Shown here: positions 54,891 to 62,260 of the stretch, one piece after another | Position numbering within the stretch: position 1 is the first letter of the stretch | Layout: each line of letters opens with the position of its first letter | Assembly (NCBI RefSeq): GCF_010868145.1 | Contig: NZ_JAAGUY010000017.1 | Span: 62,001-126,000, forward strand | Length of the DNA: 64,000 nt | Direction: 5' to 3' | Origin: Nocardia cyriacigeorgica | GTDB taxonomy: Bacteria > Actinomycetota > Actinomycetes > Mycobacteriales > Mycobacteriaceae | Program-made: the position numbers and the translations under genes | Notes under the pieces: model-generated | Seen by the model: only the letters and a program-made list of their open reading frames with translations | What the model was told of the DNA's origin: nothing | Databases searched by the model: none

Positions 54891-55316
54891 ATGACGACAA
54901 TGTCGGATCCGAAGGTGCGTGACTTTCTCACTCGAGGCACGCGGACGGCCAAGGTGGCGTTCACCGCTGGCGACGGGCGGCCGGTGGTGGCACCGGTGTG
55001 GTTCATCGTCGAAGGCGACGAGTTGGTGTTCAACACGGGCAGGACTTCGGCGAAGGGCAGGGCGTTCGCTCGCGACGATCGGATCGCGCTATGTGTCGAT
55101 CTCGAGGCATTGCCGTATGCGTTCGTGCAGGTCCAGGGCACAGTGACGCTGTCGGAAGATCCGGACGAGCTGCTGCGCACGGCCACCGCGATCGGTGCCC
55201 GCTATATGGGCGCCGACCGAGCCGAGGAGTTCGGCAAGCGCAACGGCGTCCCCGGCGAGGTGGTGGTGCGGGTGCGGCCGGAGAAGGTCATCGCGGCCTT
55301 CGATATGACCGGCTGA
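54891..55316 (+). CDS. PPOX-class flavin/F420-dependent oxidoreductase
   Basis: A 141-residue split-barrel protein of the pyridoxamine-5'-phosphate-oxidase-like superfamily. Typical motifs are VAFTAGDGRPVVAPVWFIVEG, VFNTGRTSAKGRAFARDDRIALCVD and the C-terminal VVVRVRPEKVIAAFDMTG. In actinobacteria these small enzymes often use F420. No partner is apparent; it is 36 bases after the response regulator but seems independent. Confidence 0.9.
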   Translation: MTTMSDPKVRDFLTRGTRTAKVAFTAGDGRPVVAPVWFIVEGDELVFNTGRTSAKGRAFARDDRIALCVDLEALPYAFVQVQGTVTLSEDPDELLRTATAIGARYMGADRAEEFGKRNGVPGEVVVRVRPEKVIAAFDMTG

Positions 55317-55381
55317 ATAGACTCGTCGTCGCCGACGCTACGCCTGCCGTCGGTAACCGAGACGGAAGTAGAGGACAGCGC

Positions 55382-55474
55382 ATGACCGAGTCACGGACCG
55401 GCGTGCCCGCGGACGGTGGACGCAGCCGCGCGGCCCGAAGCGGTGTGGCGATGGCGCGAAGCGGTGTGCGATGA
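55382..55474 (+). CDS. Possible 30-aa upstream ORF coupled to cobM
   Basis: An ATG at 55382 preceded by GAGGACAGCGC opens a 30-codon Arg/Ser/Gly-rich frame whose TGA overlaps the cobM ATG (ATGA). It may be a leader peptide that couples translation, or a remnant of an alternative N-terminus. No family is recognised; GC-rich DNA can produce such frames by chance. Confidence 0.35.
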   Translation: MTESRTGVPADGGRSRAARSGVAMARSGVR

Positions 55475-56232
55475 CGGTGCATTTCATCGGCGCCGGTCCG
55501 GGCGCCGCGGACCTGCTGACAGTCCGCGCGGTGACCCTGCTCAGGACCTCCCCGGTCTGCCTGTACGCAGGCACCTACCTCGACCCCGAGGTGCTCGCCC
55601 ACTGCGCCCCCGGCACCGAACTCATCGACACCCAGCACCTCGACCTCGACCAGATCATCGCCCACCTGGTTCGCGCCAACGAATCCGGCCGCGACGTCGC
55701 CCGCCTGTGCTCCGGCGACCCGTCCATCTACTCCGCTCTCACCGAACAGACCAGCCGCCTCGACGCGCACGGTGTCCCATGGGATGTCACGCCCGGCGTC
55801 CCCGCCTACGCCGCCGCGGCCGCCATCCTCGGCACCGAATTGACCGTCCCCGAGGTAGTCCAATCGGTTGTGCTCACCCGCACCCAGGCCCGCTCCACTG
55901 CGATGCCCGAATCGGAGGCCTTGGTCGAATTCGCCCGTACCGGAGCGACTTTGGTCCTGCACCTGGCGATCACCCGCATTCGAACGCTGGCAGCCGAACT
56001 CGCCGAATTCCACGGATCGGATTGCCCCGTCGCGGTTGTCTACCGTGCCAGCCAGCCCGAGGAACTGGTCCTCCGCGGAACCCTCGCCGACATCGCCGAC
56101 CAGGTCGAGTCGGCCGGATTGCGCCAAGCCGCAGTAGTTCTCGTCGGCAGCGCACTGCAATCGGGAGTGTCCTGCGCGGGCTCGCATCTCTACGATCCAG
56201 CACGCGACCGAACTCGCCCGAACGGGCTGTGA
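55471..56232 (+). CDS. cobM: Precorrin-4 C11-methyltransferase
   Basis: A 253-residue SAM-dependent tetrapyrrole methylase. Motifs are the N-terminal HFIGAGPGAADLLTVRA, CLYAGTYLDPEVL (CobM/CbiF-specific YAGS-like region), LCSGDPSIYSALTEQ, and DVTPGVPAYAAAAA. It methylates C-11 of precorrin-4 in aerobic cobalamin synthesis. No other cob gene is next to it and no cobalamin riboswitch is recognisable upstream, so it is an isolated member here. Confidence 0.94.
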   Translation: MTVHFIGAGPGAADLLTVRAVTLLRTSPVCLYAGTYLDPEVLAHCAPGTELIDTQHLDLDQIIAHLVRANESGRDVARLCSGDPSIYSALTEQTSRLDAHGVPWDVTPGVPAYAAAAAILGTELTVPEVVQSVVLTRTQARSTAMPESEALVEFARTGATLVLHLAITRIRTLAAELAEFHGSDCPVAVVYRASQPEELVLRGTLADIADQVESAGLRQAAVVLVGSALQSGVSCAGSHLYDPARDRTRPNGL

Positions 56233-56254
56233 CCGTCGGCTGCTCCACGGCCGC

Positions 56255-56800
56255 CTAGAACTCGAACGTTCCCGTCTGAGGCCACGTTCCGTTCCGGCGG
56301 CTACGGGCTTCCGCCCATGCCGTCGCGTGCTGGACTGTTGGATGGATCGCGCGGGTGTTCGTTCTGGTTTCGAGGGTTTGTTTATCGATCACCAGTTGTC
56401 GTTCGGCCGGGGGTTCCGCGGGTGGTTCGGTCAGAGACTCTGCTCGGACCTGGTATTCGATCTCCTCCGGGGTCTCCCGAATCCGTTCGATATGGGCCCG
56501 CCACGTCGGCGGGTAAACCTGGTAGCCCTGAATCGATCCACCGGTTCTGATCGCTTCGTCGTATTCCGCACCGATCAATCTCGGAGGCAGGCTTCGGTGC
56601 GCTGTCACCACACCGGTCTGCTTGTTCACCACAAAGTTCCCCAGGCCAAGACCCTGCCCGTCCGCTATCTCTTCCCGGGTCAGAACCGGACGGGCCACCC
56701 ATCCGAACTCGGTTTCCAGAATCGTCAGTTCTCGGCCCGGGTAGATCCGGGCCAGGTACTGCTCCACTTGTTCGCTCGTGTGGACTGGCTGCGCCTGCAT
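56255..56800 (-). CDS. Hypothetical immunity-like protein (181 aa)
   Basis: From the ATG at 56800 with GAGGAAGGATC ahead. The segment VVNKQTGVVTAHRSLP followed by a Y-containing helix resembles VIDRHTGELSLWPNLP in the 188-residue protein at 61235-61801, so the two share a C-terminal-type domain although their flanks differ. Here the N-terminus contains YPGRELTILETEFGWVARP and the C-terminus is Thr/Arg/Glu-rich. The resemblance to a member of the toxin array suggests an immunity or accessory role, by inference only. Confidence 0.72.
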   Translation of the reverse strand: MQAQPVHTSEQVEQYLARIYPGRELTILETEFGWVARPVLTREEIADGQGLGLGNFVVNKQTGVVTAHRSLPPRLIGAEYDEAIRTGGSIQGYQVYPPTWRAHIERIRETPEEIEYQVRAESLTEPPAEPPAERQLVIDKQTLETRTNTRAIHPTVQHATAWAEARSRRNGTWPQTGTFEF

Positions 56801-56957
56801 GGTCGGATCCTTCCTCGGGGAACGGCCGGGCTTCATCCGCTCGCGTCTACCATCCAAGCTGGTGGTGCGTCGGATGTCATGCCGGAGTCGGCGTCCCACT
56901 CTCGGGTGGTTCGGTGAGCCCAGATGTCACATGCGCCGGAGTGCGGGCGCGGTGCAT

Positions 56958-57260
56958 TCACCGTCGGTTGCGCCGCGCTGAGTCCGGGGTCATGCGCCCC
57001 GCTGCGACCAGGGTGGCGAAAGCGGCCCGTTTTCGGGCGCAATCGTGTTCGCGGTGATGCTGCATGGCGCTGTGCGCGTCGTCGAGAGTCAGGGGCCGCA
57101 ATGGGAGACCGCAGGTCCACGCTGTTGGGCGGGTGACCGAAGGTGCGGCAGGAGCGACCCGGCGCTGCCGATGTGCCGGAGTCGGCGAGTTCGGCCGGTC
57201 GGTCGGCCATAGGCATCCGATGATGAGCACCGCGATTGCGCACCCCGCGAGTGCGGACAC
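56958..57260 (-). CDS. Small hypothetical protein with hydrophobic N-terminus (100 aa)
   Basis: From a GTG at 57260; no clear ribosome site. A hydrophobic start (ALAGCAIAVLIIGCLWP) could be a signal or lipoprotein peptide, and the C-terminus reads HREHDCARKRAAFATLVAAG followed by RMTPDSARR, a Cys/Arg pattern I associate with actinobacterial hypothetical proteins. It is divergent from the XRE-TPR regulator. The other frames here have no comparable sense. Confidence 0.45.
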   Translation of the reverse strand: MSALAGCAIAVLIIGCLWPTDRPNSPTPAHRQRRVAPAAPSVTRPTAWTCGLPLRPLTLDDAHSAMQHHREHDCARKRAAFATLVAAGRMTPDSARRNRR

Positions 57261-57555
57261 GACGCTAGAGAGTACATGTCAGGAATCCACGGTAATCAAC
57301 GTCATTGGCGCCTTTCGTTTCGGGCATCCGGCGCCGGGGGCTTTCGCCACCGGCCTGCGACATTGCGGGTCGGTGTGCCGGCTGGGGCACGGCATCGGCC
57401 CGGCGCCGGATGCGAAAACAGCCTCGCGTGGTCACCCGGTGGGGTGCGACGGCATGAAGTGCGCAGAGTGGATGTGCAGAATCTGCCGTTGACACGCCTG
57501 ACGTGGGAATTCGGGGCTATGGTTCGCTGACCACAATTCGCGCAGGGGGCAGTTG
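57261..57555. other. Intergenic region upstream of the XRE-TPR regulator
   Basis: This 295-bp stretch separates two divergent genes. TTGACA (57489-57494) and TATGGT (57518-57523) occur in the right order for the regulator but are 23 bases apart, too far for a normal promoter. No repeat or RNA gene was recognised. Confidence 0.4.
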
Positions 57556-58869
57556 ATGGACGACGAAAAGCTCACGGCAACATGGGAAACGCCAGCCTTT
57601 CGAACGCTCCTGGCTGCGGGGGAGCCCGGACAAGCGTTGGCGTTCGTTCGTAAACGCATGGGCCTGTCGCAGGCCGATTTCGGGCAGCTGCTGCATTGGG
57701 ATCGCGCGCACACGGGGAGAGTGGAGCGGGCGGAGGTGGGCACGATCTTCGACGTCCGCGAACTCTGCCGCGCCGCCGATGCTCTGGGAATACCCCGTTC
57801 GGCTCTCACACCGGTCTTGCTCGGAACCTCAGAACCGAGGACCATCGAGAGCGGGGACGAAGGAGCCGAGGACGTGAACCGCAGAAAGTTCGGTTTGGCG
57901 ACGACGGTGGCATTCGCCGGCACTGTCGCAGGTTCCGCGGCATCGGACTCGATGAAGATCGGAACGCCCCACATCGGCTACATCCAGGACCTGACCCGCC
58001 GATTGTGGGAGCACGACAACCAATTCGGTGGGGGAGGGATCGCGCGGTATGCGCTGGAGCAGTATTGGCTGGCGCGGCGATGGCTCGATTACGGGGAGTT
58101 CGGGTCGCGAACGGGGGCAGACTTGGCGAGCGCGACGGGATGGCTGTCGAACACCGCGGCTTGGCTCGCGCGTGACTCGGGCAGGCCCGATTCAGCGCGG
58201 CAATCCCTCGGCGAGTCCGTCCTGCTGGCCGAACAGTACGGTGACACTTCACTACTCGCCGCCGCGCTCGGAGACCTCGCGAACCTCGCAGTGGCCAATC
58301 CTGTCCGAAGCCGGGAGCCGGTGCGACTCGCCTGCCGGGCAAGCGAACTCGCACGGCATGTCCCGTCGAGGCGATTGAACGCCCTGCGCGCCGCAGAAGA
58401 ATCGACCGCACATGCAGCGGTCGGCGACTCCGATGAATTCGAGCGCGCCATTGTCCAAGTGTGGCGCGAGGTCGATCGCGGACTGGACGGCAGCGACGAC
58501 CCGGCCTGGCTCGACCACGTAACCGAGGCGGAGCTACGAGTGCACGAAGCTCGCGGTCGCCGACTCCTCGGCCAACACCACCGCGCAGCCGACCTGTTCC
58601 GCGAAAGCATCACCCGCCCCGGCAACCGCCCCCGCGACGAAGCCTCGTACCGCACCTACTTCGCCGCCTCCTTGGCCGGTCTCGGCGACATCACCGAGGC
58701 AATCACCGCCGCCGACTCGGCGCTGGACCTGCTCGACGGGCCGGTTCAATCCCCACGGTTACTGAGCGAAATCGGCCCGGTCCGTGAAGCGGCCCGCGAC
58801 ACTCTCACTGGCCCAGCCGCCCGCTTCTGTCAGCGATATGACTGGCTGACCAGCGCTAACGCGGGCTAG
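57556..58869 (+). CDS. XRE-family regulator with TPR-like domain
   Basis: A 437-residue protein from the ATG at 57556 behind a CAGGGGGC site (a TTG one codon earlier is less likely). An N-terminal helix-turn-helix of the Cro/XRE type (about residues 28-85; VRKRMGLSQADFGQLLHWDR) is followed by a hydrophobic stretch (FGLATTVAFAGTVAGSAA, about 115-132) and a long alpha-helical TPR-like region to the end. The hydrophobic part reads like a Tat-type signal or a single membrane helix, a common oddity in actinobacterial XRE-TPR proteins. These regulators often control nearby specialised genes; the target is unknown. Confidence 0.87.
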   Translation: MDDEKLTATWETPAFRTLLAAGEPGQALAFVRKRMGLSQADFGQLLHWDRAHTGRVERAEVGTIFDVRELCRAADALGIPRSALTPVLLGTSEPRTIESGDEGAEDVNRRKFGLATTVAFAGTVAGSAASDSMKIGTPHIGYIQDLTRRLWEHDNQFGGGGIARYALEQYWLARRWLDYGEFGSRTGADLASATGWLSNTAAWLARDSGRPDSARQSLGESVLLAEQYGDTSLLAAALGDLANLAVANPVRSREPVRLACRASELARHVPSRRLNALRAAEESTAHAAVGDSDEFERAIVQVWREVDRGLDGSDDPAWLDHVTEAELRVHEARGRRLLGQHHRAADLFRESITRPGNRPRDEASYRTYFAASLAGLGDITEAITAADSALDLLDGPVQSPRLLSEIGPVREAARDTLTGPAARFCQRYDWLTSANAG

Positions 58870-58918
58870 TCCGTCTCTGATTCGAGGGCCAAGCGATGGA
58901 CGTAACCCGAAATAGCGA

Positions 58919-58961
58919 TACTCCTTATTAAAGGTTGTTCGACAACCTTTAATAAGGAGTA
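58919..58961. repeat. Perfect 20-bp AT-rich inverted repeat with 3-base loop
   Basis: The left arm T+ACTCCTTATTAAAGGTTGT (58919-58938) and its exact complement (58942-58961) flank TCG. It lies 50 bases past the stop of the XRE-TPR gene and 92 bases before the stop of the convergent 88-residue gene. It is strongly AT-rich for this genome. It may be a bidirectional transcription terminator or a structural or recombination element. Confidence 0.9.
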
Positions 58962-59052
58962 GGCATAGCGCTCCCTGTGCAGCGACGAGCCGCCGACGTG
59001 GATGGCAGCCTCTTATCGCACCGGGATCTCGGCCCGACGAGGTTCACCAGCC

Positions 59053-59319
59053 TCAGCTTCGATTGAGGATGTCGGTGGTCAGCATGCGTCCACCCAGTAG
59101 GCGCAGGGCGGCGAGCCTCGAGTTCGCTCGGCCGAGGTTCTGGGTTCGGGAGCCCCGTTCGTAGTAGAAAACTTCCCACCAGCCGTCCTCGGCTTCGATC
59201 AGACACCATGCTTGTTCCCGCAATCGGCCTTCCGACACCAGTGAATTCGGGGTGCTCACTTTGGAGAATTGCGCCAGCTGGCTGGTCGGGTCTTGGCGGA
59301 AGAGTTCGCCTCCGGTCAT
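59053..59319 (-). CDS. Small protein (88 aa) sharing the N-terminal domain of the adjacent TNT toxin
   Basis: From the ATG at 59319, with GAGGAG ahead and overlapping the toxin stop (ATGA). Its core, GRLREQAWCL then EDGWWEVFYYERGSR, aligns with residues 24-50 of the upstream toxin (GRLADDRYCL then EDGTFEVFWYERGGR), and both continue to an Ala-Leu-rich helix (ALRLLGGRML). It is therefore a stand-alone copy of that domain. Its place directly after the toxin suits an immunity protein or a duplicated delivery domain; function is unproven. Confidence 0.8.
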   Translation of the reverse strand: MTGGELFRQDPTSQLAQFSKVSTPNSLVSEGRLREQAWCLIEAEDGWWEVFYYERGSRTQNLGRANSRLAALRLLGGRMLTTDILNRS

Positions 59320-60065
59320 TGCGCGATCTCCTCGATGAATTTCGAGCCAACCAGGTCGACGGCAGGCAGGAGTGTGAAGTATTGGGTGCCGCGGCCGGGC
59401 TGCCCGAACCACGGCGCGACCGGACCCGACCACACCGGTGTCTCGCGGATCACCCGCCATCGGCGATAGCCCGAATGCGCGTAGTCGAGGGGAAGCGAGC
59501 GTTCGACGAACGGCGTTCCGATGTCATAGAGCAGCCGCGTGTATGTCGACCCGAACGAGTCCAGGATTCGGCCAGGTTCCAGACGGATCGGCGCCCGGCC
59601 CGCCGGGTCGGCAAAACCATCCGGATACTGTTTCGGATCTGGCCAGATCAGCCGGCGTTCCCCCATGGGGAGCGTGCGGTCATCGGCCACCACGAATCGT
59701 TGAATCCAAGCTTCCTCGGTGAATTCGCCGAACACACCACCGGCGTCGTCGTGCAGCAGTGACTGCACTGCCCGATGCGTAATCGGCGCGCCACCCAGCG
59801 CGCCCGCCGTCCCCCTACCCGGAGCCAGCGGCTGAGACCCGTCGAGCCCGCCGCCGATCATGCCGAGCATGCCCCAGCACGCAGCATCCTGCCTGGTATA
59901 TGCGCAACGGTCATGTCGCCCGCCGCGTTCGTACCAGAAGACTTCGAAGGTGCCGTCCTCCTCGGGTACGAGGCAATAACGATCGTCGGCGAGTCTGCCG
60001 ATCGAGTAGATCGTTTCCGGCACGCCGAGCCCGCGCAGGATCATCCCCAGCTCGTTGTAATCCAC
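59316..60065 (-). CDS. TNT-domain toxin (NAD-glycohydrolase family) with N-terminal accessory domain
   Basis: A 249-residue protein from a GTG at 60065 behind AGGAAGG; the open frame to 60341 runs into the previous gene. Residues 1-75 are the domain shared with the next gene. Residues about 140-249 match the tuberculosis necrotizing toxin domain of CpnT: YPDGFADP, the RILDSFGSTYTRLL strand with the family Arg, TPFVERSLP, GYRRWRV, and PVAPWFGQPGRGTQY with the family Gln. TNT hydrolyses NAD+. Without a secretion signal it may be delivered by a type VII system or be a loose cassette of a larger toxin. Confidence 0.88.
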   Translation of the reverse strand: MDYNELGMILRGLGVPETIYSIGRLADDRYCLVPEEDGTFEVFWYERGGRHDRCAYTRQDAACWGMLGMIGGGLDGSQPLAPGRGTAGALGGAPITHRAVQSLLHDDAGGVFGEFTEEAWIQRFVVADDRTLPMGERRLIWPDPKQYPDGFADPAGRAPIRLEPGRILDSFGSTYTRLLYDIGTPFVERSLPLDYAHSGYRRWRVIRETPVWSGPVAPWFGQPGRGTQYFTLLPAVDLVGSKFIEEIAQ

Positions 60066-60097
60066 GTCCTGACCTTCCTGAAGGGCTGCCTGCCTTG

Positions 60098-60499
60098 TCA
60101 GTCGAAGAGTCTGTCGAACTCTTGCTCGGCGGCCTTCAACGCCTGACTGTCGAGGACCGCAGGCGAGAAGTTCCGTTCCCGGACATGGGCGATGAACTCG
60201 TCGGGTATGGCGAGGCCATACTCGCGCACGAAGTAGCCCCAATACGAGGGCCATGTCCATGTTCCATCGGTCGAGTAGCCGATCGACACCACCCGTTTCT
60301 TGGTCGGGTCCAAAGGATCGTCGATCGACGTCGTGACCCACAAGGCGCTGGATTCGTCCAAGTAGCGGGCCAGAGGCGCGCGGAGGTTGTGGTCGAGCCT
60401 GTCCAGACGCTCCCGCGCCGGCACCTGCTGGAAGGGGCTGTCCTCGTCGGCGTCATCGAGGAGGGCGACTACCTCGTCGAGGGCGGGTAAAAGGCGCAT
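60098..60499 (-). CDS. Hypothetical immunity-like protein (133 aa)
   Basis: From the ATG at 60499 with GGGAGGCC ahead. An acidic protein with SIDDPLDPTKKRVVSIGYST then a Trp-rich segment (DGTWTWPSYWGYF) and a C-terminal helical tail (ALKAAEQEFDRLF). The same SIDDPLD...VVSIGYSTDGTW block occurs in the frameshifted relic at 60934-61231, so it belongs to a local duplicated family. It lies 32 bases before the toxin start, so a role in immunity is plausible. No named family. Confidence 0.75.
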   Translation of the reverse strand: MRLLPALDEVVALLDDADEDSPFQQVPARERLDRLDHNLRAPLARYLDESSALWVTTSIDDPLDPTKKRVVSIGYSTDGTWTWPSYWGYFVREYGLAIPDEFIAHVRERNFSPAVLDSQALKAAEQEFDRLFD

Positions 60500-60598
60500 C
60501 GCTCTCAGGCCTCCCAATCGGATCGGACGAATTCGGCTTCCGGATGTTTCGACGACCTGAGCACAGCTGTCCGCTGCGCCTGGCATGGGTTCGATGCG

Positions 60599-60937
60599 TC
60601 AGCTGATTCTGGAGCCATGCTCATCCCATTTGTCTACAGTCACCAGCTGACCACGATCTCCGAACTTCTTTTCTATAGCCAACCGTCCGTTCTCATGCCA
60701 CTCTCGGAAAGTCCCGTAGGGAAGGCCGTGTCGTACCTGTCCTTCGGATTTCGGTGTTCCGTCCGGCCACCATTCCCGTACTGATCCGTGCGGTACGCCG
60801 TTCTCGTAGAACTCCTGATATGTCAATTGATCTTCCAGGATTTCCACGGCTTCGCCGGTAAATGGCTGCCCTTGGTGTAGCAGCCTTTCGTCTTCGTCCC
60901 AGTCGACTGGGTCGAAATTGACGTCGCTCGTTGTCAC
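60599..60937 (-). CDS. YwqK/MORN-repeat protein (antitoxin-like)
   Basis: A 112-residue protein from a GTG at 60937, which overlaps the TGA of the frame upstream (GTGA) and has AGGGGA ahead. The repeats YENGVPHGSVREWWPDGTPK, then HGLPYGTFREWHENGRLA, and the following EKKFGDRGQL are MORN-like units as in YwqK-type antitoxins. Such proteins are often immunity partners in polymorphic-toxin loci. The partner here is not certain. Confidence 0.82.
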   Translation of the reverse strand: MTTSDVNFDPVDWDEDERLLHQGQPFTGEAVEILEDQLTYQEFYENGVPHGSVREWWPDGTPKSEGQVRHGLPYGTFREWHENGRLAIEKKFGDRGQLVTVDKWDEHGSRIS

Positions 60938-61231
60938 GATTTCCCCTCGCCCGGCTCGTATCGACCGGTCAGATTCCCGGCGCTGGCCGGAACGTGAGTG
61001 TACCGACCACTGTAATTCTCGGCCTGCCCCATGGTCTGATTGCAGTTTGCGCAGTACGGAGTCGCTTCTGGGCCATCCGGCGAGAACGGCTTGTACGGCC
61101 AGAGCCACGTCCCGTCGGTCGAATAGCCGATCGACACCACCTGCTTGTTGGTCGGTCCAGAGGATCGTCGATGGACGCGGTCACCCACCCATATAGGGAT
61201 GAAAACACCTTTGCGCGAGTCGTATCCGAGT
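60934..61231 (-). pseudogene. Frameshifted relic of the 133-aa family with a different C-terminus
   Basis: Compared with 60262-60350 of the neighbouring gene, the DNA at about 61102-61190 is nearly the same, but GTCGGGTCC there is GTCGG-TCC here (near 61153), a 1-base loss. The frame with SIDDPLD is thereby separated from the frame with VVSIGYSTDGTW. The downstream frame runs on to YCANCNQTMGQ and ends at 60934, coupled to the YwqK gene. Its only in-frame start is a GTG at 61188 without a ribosome site. Confidence 0.6.
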
Positions 61232-61234
61232 CGA

Positions 61235-61801
61235 CTATTGCTCGGAGCGAGAACGCCGGTACAAGTCGGCGACTTGCCTGTGCGGTAGATTCGGCCACAG
61301 TGACAGTTCTCCGGTATGCCTGTCGATCACTCCCACTCCGGAGCCGGATCGTCTCGATCTGGGTCGATGGGGTGCTGATTCGGCGGCTGCCGATTCCGTG
61401 GTGGTTGGGATCAGCGGATAGACGACGAAGCCAGCGTCGAATTCGTACACACCGCCACGACCGGCCCGGCCCATCCACTCGTCGGCTATGGCTTGAGCTT
61501 GAAAGACGTTGACGGGCCCGGCGCCGGGCCTCGGCGCGGGTTCCGCAGTTCGCGGGAGGAGCGGGATGGCTACACCCTCCACCTTCGGGACCGCGCCGCT
61601 TTCCCGTTGCCGGTAGATCTCGAGCGCAGCGGCTTCGGCGCTGATCGGCGTCGAAGCCGGATCATCGGGGCGGGGTAGTTCGACGGGCTCCCAAGTTCCG
61701 GTGGGACCGAAGGATTCGGTACTGCCGGCAGGGAGACGCCGAACGATGTCGGTTCGTCCCGAGGCGTTGCGCCGGGCGAAGTACATAACTTGCTCGGACA
61801 C
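61235..61801 (-). CDS. Hypothetical protein (188 aa) with the shared DxxTG immunity-like domain
   Basis: From a GTG at 61801 with AGGAG ahead, 3 bases after the upstream stop. The N-terminus (MSEQVMYFARRNASGRTDIV) and middle are variable; residues about 95-185 contain VFQAQAIADEWM, then GVIDRHTGELSLWPNLP and a Tyr-containing C-terminal helix. The latter matches the 181-residue protein at 56255-56800. The gene is packed inside the toxin operon and probably protects against or assists one of its effectors. Confidence 0.75.
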   Translation of the reverse strand: MSEQVMYFARRNASGRTDIVRRLPAGSTESFGPTGTWEPVELPRPDDPASTPISAEAAALEIYRQRESGAVPKVEGVAIPLLPRTAEPAPRPGAGPVNVFQAQAIADEWMGRAGRGGVYEFDAGFVVYPLIPTTTESAAAESAPHRPRSRRSGSGVGVIDRHTGELSLWPNLPHRQVADLYRRSRSEQ

Positions 61802-61804
61802 GAA

Positions 61805-62260
61805 CTACTCCTTTGTCGGTGGGAGTGTGGACTCGTAGTCGAACGATGGTTGCTGACCGGAATCACGCCGTGCGAACTCGTCTGCCCACATCGTGTAAGT
61901 TCGTTGGAAGAGTGACGCGACAAGCGCTCGTTCTTCCGGTGTCAGATGACGTTTTTCCGCCCGCCGTTGATCGAATATCGCCGTGATCGTTTCGTACAAA
62001 GCGAAGATCGGCCCAGATCCGCGCAGATTTTCCATCCGCGCCTCCTCGGTCGCCCTGATGAACTCCCGCTCGGACCTGAACTTCCTTATGTGGCTCTCGG
62101 TGCGTACGCCGAGAACGGCCTCGGTGATTTCGAAAGGCGCAGATTCGAAGCGTCCCGTTCTATTATTCAAGATACTGCCGATGTCACGCCCATTCGGTGT
62201 AGTTTCCACCTTGATCGGACGGTCGAAATACTGATAGTACGAGGGTTGTGCCGCTGTCAT
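61805..62260 (-). CDS. Hypothetical protein, candidate immunity partner of the RelA/SpoT-like toxin (151 aa)
   Basis: From the ATG at 62260 with GAGGATTGCA ahead, overlapping the toxin stop (ATGA). The product has an N-terminal beta-like part (YFDRPIKVETTPNGRDIG, NNRTGRFE) and a long helical C-terminal part. I do not recognise a family. Being the first gene after a large toxin, translationally coupled to it, makes it the best candidate for the cognate immunity protein. Confidence 0.8.
   Translation of the reverse strand: MTAAQPSYYQYFDRPIKVETTPNGRDIGSILNNRTGRFESAPFEITEAVLGVRTESHIRKFRSEREFIRATEEARMENLRGSGPIFALYETITAIFDQRRAEKRHLTPEERALVASLFQRTYTMWADEFARRDSGQQPSFDYESTLPPTKE

Noticed and set aside
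55317-55470. Cobalamin riboswitch upstream of cobM
   Set aside because: I looked for the B12-box and flanking conserved elements and found nothing convincing; the space is also partly taken by the short frame.
57064-57492. Plus-strand 142-codon frame
   Set aside because: Cys/Gly/Arg-rich with no recognisable structure; it overlaps the more plausible minus-strand frame and the regulator's promoter region.
57489-57523. TTGACA and TATGGT as a promoter for the XRE-TPR gene
   Set aside because: The hexamers are good but 23 bases apart, outside the normal 16-19 range.
61186-61188. GTG at 61188 as the start of an intact gene in the relic
   Set aside because: No ribosome site, and the alignment with the 133-residue neighbour shows that the conserved SIDDPLD part lies in another frame just upstream.
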